64,000 nucleotides of DNA from Humitalea rosea (GTDB lineage Bacteria > Pseudomonadota > Alphaproteobacteria > Acetobacterales > Acetobacteraceae): positions 62,001 through 126,000 of the forward strand of contig NZ_QKYU01000004.1 in assembly GCF_003253705.1 (NCBI RefSeq), in the 5' to 3' direction. This document shows, one piece after another, positions 47,039-55,977 of this stretch. Position 1 is the first letter of the stretch; each line of letters starts with the position of its first letter. A program made the position numbers and the translations under genes. The notes beneath the pieces were generated by a model, which made no database searches, was not told the DNA's origin, and saw nothing but the letters and a program-made list of their open reading frames with translations.

Positions 47039-48742
47039 ATGCGCCGCCTGATCCTCGCCGTCCTGCTGCTCGCGGCAGCCCCCAGCCTCGCCCAAACCCC
47101 GGCGCGGCGCCACATGGTCGCCGCCGCCCATTCGCTGGCGGCCGAGGCCGGTCGCGACATGCTGCGCGCCGGGGGCAGCGCCACCGATGCGGCCATCGCG
47201 GTGCAGGCCGTGCTGGGGCTGGTCGAACCCCAGGCCTCCGGCATCGGCGGCGGGGCGGTGATCCTGCATTTCGACGCGAAACGCGGCCAGACCACCGCCT
47301 GGGACGGGCGCGAGGCCGCCCCGGCCGGCGCCACGCCCGGGCTGTTCTTGCGCCCCGACGGCACGCCTTTGCCCTTCACCGAGGCGGTGATGTCCGGCCG
47401 CAGCATCGGCGTGCCCGGCGCGCTGGCGGCGCTGGAGGCGCTGCACCGGTTGCAGGGCCGGCTGCCCTGGGCGCGGCTTTTTGGGCCGGCCATCGCGCTT
47501 GCCGAGGATGGCTTCGTCATCACGCTCCGCCTTGCCGGCGCCATCGCTGAGTCCGCCGAGAAGATGCGCCGCAGCCCCACCGCCGCCGCCTATTTCCTCG
47601 CCCCCGACGGCACCCCCTGGCCGGAAGGGCACCTGCTCCGCAACCCCGCCTATGCCGCGACCCTCAGGACCCTCGCCGCCGAGGGTGCCGATGCCCTGCT
47701 GACCGGGCCGATCGCCGAGGACATCGCCGCCGCCGCCCGTGCCTGGGGCGAGGGCGGCACCATGACCACCGCGGACCTCGCAGCCTACAGGCCCGTGCTG
47801 CGGGAGCCGGTCTGCGGTCCCTATCGGGCGGTGGTGGTCTGCGGCTTCCCGCCGCCCTCCTCCGGTGGCGTCGCGGTCGGGCAGATCCTGGGCGTGCTGG
47901 AGCATTTGGACATGGCCGCCCTGCCGCCACGCAGCCTCCAGGCGGCGCATGTCTTCGCCGAGGCCGCGCGGCTCGCCTTCGCCGATCGCAACCTCTATCT
48001 GGCCGACAGTGACTTCGTGGCCGTGCCGCTGCGCGGCTTGCTGGACCGTGGGTATCTCTCCCAACGCGCGCAACGGCTGGACCCGACCCGCGCCGATCCC
48101 GCGCCCCGCGCCGGAAACCCCGATTGGCGTCGCGCCGGACACCTCGATTGGCGCCGCGCCGCCTGGGCGCCGCAGCCGGAGCAACCCGAATACGGCACCA
48201 GCCACATCTCCATCATCGATGACGCCGGCAATGCGATTTCGATGACCACCACGGTGGAAAGCGTCTTCGGCAGCTTCGCGATGGTGCGCGGATTCCTGCT
48301 GAACAACGAGCTGACCGACTTCTCCTTCCGGCCCGAGGTCGATGGCCGCCCCGTCGCCAACCGGGTGGAACCCGGCAAGCGGCCACGCTCCTCGATGTCG
48401 CCGAGCCTGGTGTTCGATCGCGACGGGCACCTGCTTCTGGCGGTAGGATCGCCGGGCGGCGGGCGCATCATCAGCTTCACCGCCCAGGCGCTGGTCGGGA
48501 TACTGGACTGGGGGCTGACGCCGCAACAGGCGATCGACCTGCCCCGCATCGTGACCCTGGGCGGGCCGGTGGAGCTGGAAGCCGGCACCGAGGCCGCCGA
48601 TCTGGCGCCGGGCCTGCAAGCCATGGGGCACCGGGTGGTGGTGCAGGCCGAAACCTCCGGGCTGCACGCGATCCTGGTCACGCCGCAGGGTCTGGTCGGC
48701 GGGGCCGACCGGCGGCGGGAGGGCGTCGCCCTCGGCGACTGA
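47039..48742 (+). CDS. ggt: gamma-glutamyltransferase
   Basis: A 567-residue periplasmic Ntn-hydrolase precursor that splits gamma-glutamyl bonds such as those of glutathione. A signal peptide covers about residues 1-19 (ILAVLLLAAAPSLAQ). Autocleavage and catalysis use Thr387 in YGTSHISIIDD, which becomes the N-terminus of the small subunit. The GGT blocks GSATDAAIAVQ and SMSPSLVFD are present. A 24-base duplication (DWRRAGHL then DWRRAAW, from residue 362) sits just before the cleavage site, in the region that forms the large-subunit C-terminus. It diverges from yraN over 36 bases. Confidence 0.94.
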   Translation: MRRLILAVLLLAAAPSLAQTPARRHMVAAAHSLAAEAGRDMLRAGGSATDAAIAVQAVLGLVEPQASGIGGGAVILHFDAKRGQTTAWDGREAAPAGATPGLFLRPDGTPLPFTEAVMSGRSIGVPGALAALEALHRLQGRLPWARLFGPAIALAEDGFVITLRLAGAIAESAEKMRRSPTAAAYFLAPDGTPWPEGHLLRNPAYAATLRTLAAEGADALLTGPIAEDIAAAARAWGEGGTMTTADLAAYRPVLREPVCGPYRAVVVCGFPPPSSGGVAVGQILGVLEHLDMAALPPRSLQAAHVFAEAARLAFADRNLYLADSDFVAVPLRGLLDRGYLSQRAQRLDPTRADPAPRAGNPDWRRAGHLDWRRAAWAPQPEQPEYGTSHISIIDDAGNAISMTTTVESVFGSFAMVRGFLLNNELTDFSFRPEVDGRPVANRVEPGKRPRSSMSPSLVFDRDGHLLLAVGSPGGGRIISFTAQALVGILDWGLTPQQAIDLPRIVTLGGPVELEAGTEAADLAPGLQAMGHRVVVQAETSGLHAILVTPQGLVGGADRRREGVALGD

Positions 48743-48791
48743 AACCAGGCGGCGCTTCGACGCGTTGCCGAACCAATACGGAGACCGACCC

Positions 48792-49253
48792 ATGCGACGC
48801 CTGCTGATTGCCTTGTTGCTCATCGCCCCCGCGGCGCATGCGGAGGATTCGGTCGAGATCGGCCATGTCGCGACGGCGCTGACGAACCTCGGCCTGACGC
48901 GCAGCCATCGCGTCGTGGTCGAGCGCTTCGACGATCCGGAAATCCAGGGTGTGTCCTGCTACATCAGCCAGGCGCGCACCGGCGGGTTGTCGGGGATGGT
49001 CGGGCTGGCCGAGGATCCCTCGCGCTTCTCGCTGAACTGCACCGCCACCGGCGAGGTCCATGTCAGCGACCGCGCCCGGCGCGGCGAACGCGGCGAGCAG
49101 ATCTTCGAAAGCGCCACCAGCCTGTTCTTCAAGGAAACCCGCGTCCATCGCTTCCTGGACGAGGAGCGCAAGGTGATCGTCTATATGGCCTGGAGCACCA
49201 GGCTCGTGGATGGCAGCCCCTACAACGCGGTCTCCGCCGTCTCCTACCGCTGA
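48792..49253 (+). CDS. creA: CreA family protein
   Basis: A 153-residue exported protein with a signal peptide ending near residue 18 (APAAHA) and the CreA pattern: FDDPEIQGVSCYISQARTGG, then LAEDPSRFSLNC, SLFFKETRVHRFLDEE and GSPYNAVSAV. CreA is a small periplasmic protein of unknown biochemical role. ATG 48792 is chosen for the signal peptide. It lies 49 bases after ggt on the same strand and overlaps the end of the convergent ABC ATPase gene by ten bases. Confidence 0.9.
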   Translation: MRRLLIALLLIAPAAHAEDSVEIGHVATALTNLGLTRSHRVVVERFDDPEIQGVSCYISQARTGGLSGMVGLAEDPSRFSLNCTATGEVHVSDRARRGERGEQIFESATSLFFKETRVHRFLDEERKVIVYMAWSTRLVDGSPYNAVSAVSYR

Positions 49254-50239
49254 GCCTCTCGCCCTTCCTCGACGGCGTGGCAGGCGACCAGCGTCGCGCC
49301 GGCCGCCAGCATCTCCGGCCGCACGGCGCGGCAGCGGTCATTGGCCAGCGGGCAGCGCGGATGGAAGGGGCAGCCTGAGGGCGGGTCGATCGGACTCGGC
49401 ACCTCTCCCCCCACGGGGACGCGGATGCGGCCGGTCATCTCCAGATCCGGGATCGCCTCCATCAAGGCGCGCGTATAGGGGTGGCGCGGCGCACCGAAGA
49501 GCACTTCCGAAGGCGCGTTCTCGACGATCCGGCCGAGGTACATGACCCCGATGCGGTCGCTGACCTGGCGCACCACGGCGAGGTTGTGGCTGATGAAGAG
49601 GTAGGTCAGCCCCAGCCGCTGCTGCAATTCCTTCATCAGGTTCAGGATCTGCGCCTGGACCGAGACATCCAGCGCCGAGGTCGGCTCGTCGCAGACCAGG
49701 AACTCGGGCGAGGAGGACAGCGCGCGGGCGATGCTGATGCGCTGCCGCTGGCCGCCGGAGAACTCATGCGGGAATTTCTGGCCATCCAGCGGGGACAGGC
49801 CCACCTGGGTCAGCGCCTCGCCCACGCGCTCCATCACCTCATCGCCGCGGGCGATGTGGAAGGCGCGGATCGGCTCGGCCACGATGTCCCGCACCCGCCA
49901 GCGCGGGTTGAGGCTGGCATAGGGGTCCTGGAAGATCATCTGCATGCGGCGGCGCTGCGCCGCCTGTCCGCGCGCCTCGGCGAGGTCGCGGCCGTCGAAG
50001 ACGACCTCGCCACGCGTCGGGCGGTACAGCCCCACCATCATCCGCGCGATGGTCGATTTGCCGCAGCCGGATTCCCCGACCAGCGACAGCGTGGTGCCCT
50101 TGGGGATGGTGAAGGACACGCCATCCACCGCCTTCAACGTCCGCCGCCCCTCGCGCGCGATGAGGCGCTGCACCAGCGGGCGGGAGACATCGAAGTAGCG
50201 CGCGATGTCCAGCGCTTCGATGAAGCGCGCGTCAGACAT
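49244..50239 (-). CDS. peptide-type ABC importer ATPase, DppF/OppF-like
   Basis: A 331-residue ATPase with Walker A GESGCGKST near residue 60, EFSGGQRQRISIARAL, DEPTSALDVS, and the C-terminal oligopeptide-transporter domain with the cysteine pattern GCPFHPRCPLANDRC. It is the last gene of a dppB-C-D-F set and overlaps the DppD-like gene by eight bases. ATG 50239 is preferred over the upstream ATG at 50278. Confidence 0.92.
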   Translation of the reverse strand: MSDARFIEALDIARYFDVSRPLVQRLIAREGRRTLKAVDGVSFTIPKGTTLSLVGESGCGKSTIARMMVGLYRPTRGEVVFDGRDLAEARGQAAQRRRMQMIFQDPYASLNPRWRVRDIVAEPIRAFHIARGDEVMERVGEALTQVGLSPLDGQKFPHEFSGGQRQRISIARALSSSPEFLVCDEPTSALDVSVQAQILNLMKELQQRLGLTYLFISHNLAVVRQVSDRIGVMYLGRIVENAPSEVLFGAPRHPYTRALMEAIPDLEMTGRIRVPVGGEVPSPIDPPSGCPFHPRCPLANDRCRAVRPEMLAAGATLVACHAVEEGREAQR

Positions 50240-51200
50240 TGTCGTAGAGCCAGCAGGCGGCCTGGGTCGGTCCCGCATCCATCAGATCCGGCCGGTCCCC
50301 AAGGCAGCGCCCGAACACCTTGGGGCAGCGCGGGTTGTAGGCGCAGCCTGGCGGGATCGCGGTCAGCCGCGGCATCGAACCGTCGATCTGCGCGAGGCGC
50401 TCCACCCTGCGGTCCAGCGGCGGGATCGAGCCCATCAGCCCCTGCGAATAGGGGTGGCGCGCATGCAGCACGACCTGCCGCACCGGGCCGATCTCGGCGA
50501 TGCGGCCGGCGTACATGACGGCGACGCGATCGGCGGTTTCGGCGATCACCCCCATGTCATGCGTGATCAGCATCATCGCCGTGCCCTTGTCCCGTGCCAG
50601 CGTCTTCAGCAGCGCGATCACCTGCGCCTGGATGGACACGTCCAGCGCCGTGGTGGGTTCATCGGCGACGATCAGCTTGGGCTCGGCGCACAGCGCCAGC
50701 GCGATCACCACCCGCTGCCGCATGCCGCCGGAGAACTCATGCGGATAGGCATCGATGCGCTGGGCCGCGGCGGGAATGCCGACCTGCTCCAACCAGCCGA
50801 TCGCGCGGCGGCGGGCCTCATCCGGGGTGATCGGCAGATGCGTGGTCATGGTCTCCACCAACTGCTGCCCCACGGAATAGAGCGGGTTCAGCGTGGTCAG
50901 CGGGTCCTGGAAGATCGCGCCGATCTCGCGGCCGCGGATGCGGCGCAGCTCGGCATAGGGCAGCGCGTCGATCCGCCGCCCGTTCAGCAGGATCTCGCCC
51001 CGCGCGATGCGCCCCGGCGGTTCCAGCAGGCCGATGATCGCGGCCCCGGTCATGGATTTCCCGGCGCCGGATTCCCCGACCACGCCCAGGATCTCACCGG
51101 GTTCGATGCTGAAGGAGACATCGTCCAGCGCCGTCAGGATGCCGCGCCGCGTCGGGAATTCGACGCGGAGATTGCGGACTTCGAGCAAAGGAGCGGCCAT
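50232..51200 (-). CDS. peptide-type ABC importer ATPase, DppD/OppD-like
   Basis: A 322-residue ATPase with Walker A GESGAGKS near residue 42, EFSGGMRQRVVIALAL, DEPTTALDVS and the C-terminal cysteine motif GCAYNPRCPKVFGRC. Its ATG overlaps the DppC-like stop by one base (TGATG). It works with the DppF-like partner to drive the two permeases encoded upstream. This importer has no binding protein in its operon, so the ligand cannot be guessed from context. Confidence 0.92.
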   Translation of the reverse strand: MAAPLLEVRNLRVEFPTRRGILTALDDVSFSIEPGEILGVVGESGAGKSMTGAAIIGLLEPPGRIARGEILLNGRRIDALPYAELRRIRGREIGAIFQDPLTTLNPLYSVGQQLVETMTTHLPITPDEARRRAIGWLEQVGIPAAAQRIDAYPHEFSGGMRQRVVIALALCAEPKLIVADEPTTALDVSIQAQVIALLKTLARDKGTAMMLITHDMGVIAETADRVAVMYAGRIAEIGPVRQVVLHARHPYSQGLMGSIPPLDRRVERLAQIDGSMPRLTAIPPGCAYNPRCPKVFGRCLGDRPDLMDAGPTQAACWLYDNV

Positions 51201-52102
51201 CAGCGCAGCCTCGGGTTCAGCGCATCGCGCAGCCAGTCGCCCAGCAGGTTCACCGACAGCACCAGCAACACCAGCGCCGCCCCCGGGAAGATCGTGATCC
51301 ACCATTCGCCGGAGAACAGGAAGTCATTGCCGATCCGGATCAGCGTGCCGAGCGAGGGCTGCGTCGGCGGCACCCCCACGCCCAGGAAGGACAAGGTCGC
51401 CTCCGCCAGCACCGCGAAGCCGAGGTTGAGGGTTGCGATCACCAGCACCGGCCCGGTGACGTTCGGCAGCACATGCGAGAAGATGATGCGCGGCGAGGAG
51501 ATGCCGATCACCCGCGCCGCCTGCACGTATTCCTTGTTGCGCTCCACCAGCGTCGAGCCGCGCACGGTACGCGCGAACTGCGGCCAGTTGCTGATCCCGA
51601 TCGCGAAGATGACGACATAGAGCGCGATCTGGTCATGCACCTCGCGCGGCAATGCCGCGCGGACCACGCCATCGACCAGAAGTGCCACCAGGATCGAGGG
51701 GAAGGTCAGCTGGATATCCGCGATCCGCATCAGCGCCGAATCCACGAAGCCGCCGAAGTAGCCCGCGGCCAGCCCCACCACCACGCCGAGGCTGGTCGAG
51801 AACAGCACCGCCGCCGCCCCCACCAGCAGCGAGATCCGGGCGCCATACAGGATCGCCGAGAACAGGTCCCGCCCCTGGTCGTCGGTACCGAGCGGATACT
51901 CCCTGTCGCCATCGGCAGTCCAGGCCGGCGGCTTGAAGGCATCCATCAGGTTCAGGCTGGCGAGGTCGAAGGGGTTGTGCGGCGCCACCACCGGCGCCAG
52001 CACAGCGCCCGCGACCAGCAGGATCGCCACGATCGCCGAGACGATGGTCACCGGATTGCGGCTGAAGGAATACCAGAGGTCGCTGTCGAAGAAGCGGCGC
52101 AT
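51200..52102 (-). CDS. peptide-type ABC importer permease, DppC-like
   Basis: A 300-residue permease with an N-terminal anchor helix (PVTIVSAIVAILLVAGAVLAP), the GTDDQGRDLFSAILYGARISL segment, and the EYVQAARVIGISSPRII coupling loop. It pairs with the DppB-like gene four bases upstream. It is clearly diverged from the other DppC-like protein of the window, so the two systems probably carry different ligands. Confidence 0.93.
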   Translation of the reverse strand: MRRFFDSDLWYSFSRNPVTIVSAIVAILLVAGAVLAPVVAPHNPFDLASLNLMDAFKPPAWTADGDREYPLGTDDQGRDLFSAILYGARISLLVGAAAVLFSTSLGVVVGLAAGYFGGFVDSALMRIADIQLTFPSILVALLVDGVVRAALPREVHDQIALYVVIFAIGISNWPQFARTVRGSTLVERNKEYVQAARVIGISSPRIIFSHVLPNVTGPVLVIATLNLGFAVLAEATLSFLGVGVPPTQPSLGTLIRIGNDFLFSGEWWITIFPGAALVLLVLSVNLLGDWLRDALNPRLR

Positions 52103-52106
52103 CGTC

Positions 52107-53084
52107 TCAATGACCCCGGCGGCCGACGCGCAGCCGGGGATCGACCGCGTAGTAGAGCAGATCGACGACCAGGTTGATCGTCACGAAGATCGCCGAGATC
52201 AGCATCAGATAGGCCGCCATCACCGGAATATCGGCCGAGCCGACCGATTGGATGAACAGCAGCCCCATGCCCGGCCATTGGAACACCGTCTCGGTGACGA
52301 TGGCGAAGGCGATGATGGCGCCAAGCTGCAACCCCGCGACGGTGATCACCGGCACCAGCGTGTTCTTCAGCGCATGGCCGAAGTTGATGGCGCGGTTCGA
52401 CAACCCGCGGGCGCGGGCGAATTTGATGTAGTCGGTGCGCAGCACCTCCAGCATCTCCGCCCGCACCAGCCGCATGATGAGGGTGAGCTGGAACAGCCCG
52501 AGCGTCACCGCCGGCAGCACCAGCGCCTTCCAGCCCGTGGCGGTGGCGAAGCCCGTGCTCCACCAGCCGAGCGACACGACATCCCCCCGCCCGAAGGACG
52601 GCAGCCAGCCGAGGTTCACGGCAAACACCAGGATCAGCAGGATGCCGATGAGGAAGGTCGGCAGCGACACCCCGATCAGCGAGAAGGTCAGGAAGAAGCG
52701 CGACAGCCAGGAATTGCGGTAGAGCCCGGTATAGACCCCCATCGGCACCCCGATCGCGATGGCGATGAAGGCGGCGCAGAAGGCAAGCTCCAGCGTCGCC
52801 GGCGCGCGCTCCGCGATCAGCTCCGCGACCGGCCGGCCGAGCCGGTAGGAGAGCCCGAACTCCCCCTGCAACGCATTGCCGACGAAGGTCAGGAACTGCA
52901 CCAGGAAGGAGCGGTCCAGCCCGAGATTGTGGACCAGCGCGGTGCGCTGCGCCTCGGTGAAATCCTGCCCCAGCATGATCGAGACCGGATCGCCGACATA
53001 GGCGAACATCGCGAAGGAGATGAAGGCGACCACCAGCATCACCGGGATCGCCTGCAGCACGCGGGAAACGACGAAGGAAAACAC
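52107..53084 (-). CDS. peptide-type ABC importer permease, DppB-like
   Basis: A 325-residue permease with first helix VLQAIPVMLVVAFISFAMFA and the DYIKFARARGLSNRAI coupling loop. The start is placed at GTG 53084, with GGGAG upstream; the open frame extends to 53216 but that extension is not family-like. It is the first gene of the importer operon. Its upstream neighbour on the same strand is an AI-2E family permease, not a binding protein. Confidence 0.9.
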   Translation of the reverse strand: MFSFVVSRVLQAIPVMLVVAFISFAMFAYVGDPVSIMLGQDFTEAQRTALVHNLGLDRSFLVQFLTFVGNALQGEFGLSYRLGRPVAELIAERAPATLELAFCAAFIAIAIGVPMGVYTGLYRNSWLSRFFLTFSLIGVSLPTFLIGILLILVFAVNLGWLPSFGRGDVVSLGWWSTGFATATGWKALVLPAVTLGLFQLTLIMRLVRAEMLEVLRTDYIKFARARGLSNRAINFGHALKNTLVPVITVAGLQLGAIIAFAIVTETVFQWPGMGLLFIQSVGSADIPVMAAYLMLISAIFVTINLVVDLLYYAVDPRLRVGRRGH

Positions 53085-53144
53085 GCGTGCGGGACTCCCA
53101 AGGCTCAGGACATGTGAATCAGGCGCAAAGCGTCCCGCTTTCCG

Positions 53145-53165
53145 GTCGGTTCCATGACAACCGAC
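53145..53165. repeat. seven-base inverted repeat in the gap before dppB
   Basis: GTCGGTT (53145-53151) and AACCGAC (53159-53165) are separated by seven bases. With no T-run it is more likely an operator or mRNA hairpin than a terminator; it lies between the AI-2E permease gene and the importer operon. Confidence 0.35.
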
Positions 53166-53196
53166 ATACGGGCTGGCGCGGCGGCGCGGAAGGGGT

Positions 53197-54390
53197 TCAG
53201 CGGAGCATCGGCCCACCCAGGGCTTCGGCTTCGGCGCGTTCCTGTGCCGCCGCGGCCTTCACCGCCGCTTCCGCATCCGTCCCCATCATCCAGTCGCGCA
53301 GCATGGTGTAGCCCACCGCCAGCAGCACCGGCCCCAGGAACAGGCCGAGGAAACCGAAGGCGAAAACCCCACCCAGCGCGCCGAGCAGCGTGAGCAGCAG
53401 CGGCAGGTCGGCACCGCGGCTGATCAGCCAGGGGCGGATGAAATTATCCACAGACGAGATCCCAAGCGCCCCATAGAGCCCCATGAAGATGCCCCAGCCG
53501 ATACTGCCCTGCCCCAGCAGCCACAGCGTCGCCGGGATCCAGACCAGCGGCGCGCCCACCGGCAGGATGGAGACGACGCCCGCGATCACCCCGAACAGCA
53601 CCGGCTGCGGCACGCCCGCCAGCCACAGGCCCAAGGCGGTCATCAGCCCCTGGACCACCGCGGTGCCGAGCAGCCCATAGACCACGCCCCGCGTCACATC
53701 GCCGATCAGCTTGAACAGCCGCCGCGAGGCGGGGCCGGCCAGCCGGTCGGAGACGCGGCGCGCCGCATCCGCCAGCGCCGGCCCGTCCCGATAGAAGAAG
53801 AAGGCGAGCACCAGCGCCACCAGCAGCTCGGCGATGCCCGAGAGCACCGCCAGGAACAGCGACAGCCCCATCTGCGCGATCGAGCCCATATAGGGCTGCA
53901 CCAGCTCGCCCAGGCTCGACAGGTCGGTCTGCCAATGCAGCCAATAGCTGTGCAGGGTCGGGCCGATCAGCGGAATGCTGGCGATCCAGCCGAAGTCCGG
54001 CAGGCCCCTGCCCACCAGCCCGCTCAGCGACTCGCGCAGCCCATCGATCGCCGTGCGGTCCTTGGGCGCGACCAGCACCAGCGGCAGCCCGATGACGAAG
54101 AACTCGGCCACCACCATGACCCCGGCCGCGACGCCGGGGGATAGCCGCAGCCGGGTCCGCAGCAGCACGAAGCCCGGCCAGGTGGAGAACACCAGGATCG
54201 CGGCCCAGAGCAGCGCCGAAATGAACGGCCGCAGGATCAGCAGGCAGCCGATCACCAGGCCCAGCAGCCAGAGCAGCCCGATCAGGCGGGTCGGGCTCAT
54301 CCCTTCATTCCGCGCCTCCGGCACGGTGGTGGCCGCGACGATGGTGACGGTCGGGTGCGCGGCGGGCGGTTGATCCACGGGTCTATTCAT
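53197..54390 (-). CDS. AI-2E family transporter (PerM/TqsA-like)
   Basis: A 397-residue membrane protein with about eight hydrophobic segments (for example LIGLLWLLGLVIGCLLIL and LLLTLLGALGGVFAFGFLGLFLG split) and the family's SVDNFIRPWLISRG motif in the C-terminal half. Members include the autoinducer-2 exporter TqsA and sodium/proton antiporters, so the substrate is open. A Pro/Ala-rich cytoplasmic N-terminus and an Ala/Glu-rich C-terminus flank the membrane core. It is probably its own unit, 113 bases from the divergent Hyi gene. Confidence 0.9.
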   Translation of the reverse strand: MNRPVDQPPAAHPTVTIVAATTVPEARNEGMSPTRLIGLLWLLGLVIGCLLILRPFISALLWAAILVFSTWPGFVLLRTRLRLSPGVAAGVMVVAEFFVIGLPLVLVAPKDRTAIDGLRESLSGLVGRGLPDFGWIASIPLIGPTLHSYWLHWQTDLSSLGELVQPYMGSIAQMGLSLFLAVLSGIAELLVALVLAFFFYRDGPALADAARRVSDRLAGPASRRLFKLIGDVTRGVVYGLLGTAVVQGLMTALGLWLAGVPQPVLFGVIAGVVSILPVGAPLVWIPATLWLLGQGSIGWGIFMGLYGALGISSVDNFIRPWLISRGADLPLLLTLLGALGGVFAFGFLGLFLGPVLLAVGYTMLRDWMMGTDAEAAVKAAAAQERAEAEALGGPMLR

Positions 54391-54503
54391 CCTTCATACT
54401 CTGTGTCGGCTGCGGGCCAGTGTCTTGAGCCGCTGTCGCGGGCCTTGCCGTCCAGCCGGCACAACGCCAAAACACGGGCATTCGGGGAAGGAAAATTATC
54501 ACC

Positions 54504-55283
54504 ATGCCGCGCTTTGCCGCCAACCTCTCCATGATGTTCACCGAATTGCCCTTCCTGGATCGCTTCGCAGCGGCCGGCGCGCAGGGGTTCAAGGCGGTCG
54601 AGTTCCTCTTTCCCTACGACTTCCCCGCGGCGGAGATCGCCAGGCGGCTCGCTGACAATGGCCTCTCCCAGGTGCTGTTCAACGCGCCGCCGGGCGATTG
54701 GGCCAATGGCGAGCGTGGCACCGCCTGCATTCCCGGCCGCCGCGAGGAATTCCGCGAGAGCGTGAAGAAGGCGCTGGAGTATGCCACCGCCCTCTCCTGC
54801 CCGCGGCTGCATCTGATGGCCGGGCTCGCGCCCGCCGGCGTCGCGCATGACACGCTGACCGGCACCTATGTCGCCAACCTCGACTGGGCCGCCGACCTCT
54901 GCGCCGCCGCCGGGGTGAAGCCGGTGATCGAGCCGATCAATCATCGCGACATCCCGGGCCTGTTCCTCAACACCATGGACCAGGGGGCGGCGGTGATCGC
55001 CGCGGTCGGGCCGGAGCGCCTCGGGCTGCAATTCGACCTCTACCACTGCCAGGTGACCGAGGGCGATATCGTGAAGCGGGTGGAGAAGCACCTGCCGATC
55101 ATCGCCCATATGCAGGTCGCCGACGTCCCCGCCCGCAACGAGCCCGGCACCGGCGAGGTCAATTGGGGCTTCGTGTTCCGCCGCATCGACGAACTCGGCT
55201 TCCGCGGCTGGATCGGCTGCGAATACCGCCCGGCCGGCGAGACCGTCGCGGGCCTCGGCTGGTTCGCACCCTGGCGGGGCTGA
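54504..55283 (+). CDS. hydroxypyruvate isomerase/OtnI-like TIM-barrel enzyme
   Basis: A 259-residue AP-endonuclease-2-fold isomerase with the family N-terminus (MPRFAANLSMMFTELPFLDRF split), EPINHRDIPGLFLN, FDLYHCQVTEGD and WIGCEYRPAGET. Hyi interconverts hydroxypyruvate and tartronate semialdehyde; OtnI acts on 2-oxo-tetronates. The tartronate semialdehyde reductase gene two places downstream fits either. GGAAGG precedes the ATG. It heads a three-gene cluster ahead of an XRE regulator. Confidence 0.9.
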   Translation: MPRFAANLSMMFTELPFLDRFAAAGAQGFKAVEFLFPYDFPAAEIARRLADNGLSQVLFNAPPGDWANGERGTACIPGRREEFRESVKKALEYATALSCPRLHLMAGLAPAGVAHDTLTGTYVANLDWAADLCAAAGVKPVIEPINHRDIPGLFLNTMDQGAAVIAAVGPERLGLQFDLYHCQVTEGDIVKRVEKHLPIIAHMQVADVPARNEPGTGEVNWGFVFRRIDELGFRGWIGCEYRPAGETVAGLGWFAPWRG

Positions 55284-55303
55284 CGCGGGTGGGCGGGATC
55301 GCA

Positions 55304-55942
55304 GTGAACGCGCAGGAGGACCTGCTGCTGGTCGTCGATCCCCAGCCCACCTTCATGGCGCTCTGCCCGGACGAGCTGCCGGTGCCGGGGGCGGAGGCGG
55401 TGATCCCGGCGATCAACCGCCTGCTCGCCGGCCCCTTCGCGCGCGCCGTCGTCACCCAGGACTGGCACGGCCCGGACCATCTCAGCTTCGCCTCGCAGCA
55501 TCCGGGGCGCGAACCTTATGAGGTGCTGGAGATGGCCTATGGCCCGCAGGTGCTCTGGCCCGACCATGCGGTGCAGGGCAGCGCCGGGGCGGCGATCCAC
55601 CCCGATCTGGACATGTCCCGCGTCGCGCTGATCCTGCGAAAAGGCATGCGGCGGGAGATCGACAGCTACAGCGCCTTTCGCGAGAACGACCGGACCACCG
55701 GGACGGGCCTCGCCGAATGGATGCGCGGGATCGGGGTGCGGCGGGTCTTCATCGCCGGCATCACCCGGCCCTATTGCGTGGACTGGTCCGCCGCCGATGC
55801 CGCCTATCTCGGCTTCGATGTCTTCGTGATCGAGGATGCCTGCGCCCGCCTCGGGCCGGGGCAGGCGCTCGACGAGAGCAAGCTTGCCCTGGAAGCCCAG
55901 GGCGTAGGTTTCATCACCACGGCCGATCTGCTCCCCGGCTGA
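55304..55942 (+). CDS. nicotinamidase-like cysteine hydrolase
   Basis: A 212-residue isochorismatase-fold hydrolase. The triad is Asp12 (VDPQPTF), Lys113 (LRKGMRR) and Cys158 (RPYCVDWSAADA), with metal ligands in TQDWHGPDH (Asp53, His55). Motifs such as YGPQVLWPDHAVQGSAGA and DSYSAFREND match PncA, which turns nicotinamide into nicotinate for NAD recycling. The residues before the cysteine (GITRPYC) differ from the usual DYC, so another amide is possible. GTG 55304 follows GGCGGGA; GTG 55289 is an alternative. It sits between two glyoxylate-pathway genes. Confidence 0.88.
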   Translation: MNAQEDLLLVVDPQPTFMALCPDELPVPGAEAVIPAINRLLAGPFARAVVTQDWHGPDHLSFASQHPGREPYEVLEMAYGPQVLWPDHAVQGSAGAAIHPDLDMSRVALILRKGMRREIDSYSAFRENDRTTGTGLAEWMRGIGVRRVFIAGITRPYCVDWSAADAAYLGFDVFVIEDACARLGPGQALDESKLALEAQGVGFITTADLLPG

Positions 55943-55977
55943 CACCCCTGCCCAACCAGCGACGAAGGACACGCCCC

